Part shown: positions 23,921-24,014 of the stretch, in pieces
Numbering within the stretch: position 1 is the stretch's first letter
Layout of the letters: each line of letters opens with the position of its first letter
Assembly (NCBI GenBank): GCA_937874445.1
Contig: CALNAL010000322.1
Span: forward strand, 1-24,014
Direction: 5' to 3'
DNA from: an uncultured Acetobacteraceae bacterium
Lineage (GTDB): Bacteria; Pseudomonadota; Alphaproteobacteria; Acetobacterales; Acetobacteraceae
Length of the DNA stretch: 24,014 nucleotides
Notes under the pieces: generated by a model
Databases searched by the model: none
Told to the model about the DNA's origin: nothing
What the model saw: the letters and a program-made list of their open reading frames with translations, nothing else
Made by a program: the position numbers and the translations under genes

Positions 23921-24014
23921 TCAGGATGGCAGCATCGCACGCAGGCGGTAAAGCGCTTCGAGCGCCTCGCGGGGGGTAAGCCGGTCGGGGTCGAGCGCGG
24001 CCAGGGCTTCCACC
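23921..24014 (-). CDS. mutS: DNA mismatch repair protein MutS, C-terminal end (partial)
   Basis: Read on the minus strand from the window edge, the last 30 codons give VEALAALDPDRLTPREAL then EALYRLRAMLPS and a TGA at 23921-23923. The pattern of a DPD(R/A)LTPREALEALYRLK-like ending is the usual C-terminus of MutS. The rest of the gene lies beyond the window. Its position directly upstream of glnD on the same strand supports the call, and the two may share a transcript. Confidence 0.85.
   Translation of the reverse strand, partial: VEALAALDPDRLTPREALEALYRLRAMLPS

Noticed and set aside
21229..23979. Plus-strand open frame of about 916 codons opposite glnD
   Set aside because: The minus strand encodes a full-length GlnD with all domains. 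The plus-strand product is Gly/Gln/His-rich shadow sequence.

Overview
This is a GC-rich stretch of an alphaproteobacterial chromosome. The glnD-mutS pair, a PmtA-type phospholipid methyltransferase, a MarR/OmpR/histidine-kinase trio beside ilvE, and the general look of the proteins suggest Rhodospirillales, and I lean toward Acetobacteraceae. That placement is inference, since the window holds no rRNA or other marker. I see no phage, insertion sequence, CRISPR array, tRNA or rRNA. The genes are ordinary housekeeping and transport genes; the less ordinary material is in the gaps between them.

Positions 1-8728 are all plus-strand. They hold a family S12 serine hydrolase resembling D-aminopeptidase (114-1640), a lone glucuronate isomerase uxaC (1883-3283), a compact marR-emrA-emrB drug-efflux operon (3422-6563) with a perfect 11-bp-arm palindrome overlapping the marR ribosome binding site, an unrecognised lipoprotein with an Ala/Pro-rich tail (6635-7360), a cold-shock protein (7516-7725) and pmtA (8066-8728).

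Positions 8875-15724 hold an M32 carboxypeptidase (+), ilvE (-), and a divergent plus-strand run of MarR regulator, OmpR-type response regulator, EnvZ-like histidine kinase and leucyl aminopeptidase pepA. The ilvE-marR gap holds a strong sigma70-like promoter for ilvE with an inverted repeat over its -10 and spacer, so the adjacent MarR protein may act there.

Positions 15926-20272 (-) are a complete glycerol-3-phosphate ABC importer in the order ugpB-ugpA-ugpE-ugpC. ugpA, ugpE and ugpC are packed tightly. ugpB is separated from ugpA by 211 bp of stem-loops and a 64-bp tandem duplication. Divergent apt (20450-20965, +) then converges on glnD (-), which follows the 3' end of mutS (-) at the window edge.

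The most notable non-coding signal is a roughly 110-bp two-hairpin element present twice (10423-10537 and 15797-15911). Each copy sits between convergent genes, with an A-run on the left and a T-run on the right. One stem base pair differs between the copies by a compensatory change (T-A to C-G). It looks like a dispersed bidirectional terminator family. Most other intergenic gaps also hold strong GC-rich hairpins, often without a T-run. No clear new multi-gene system is visible.
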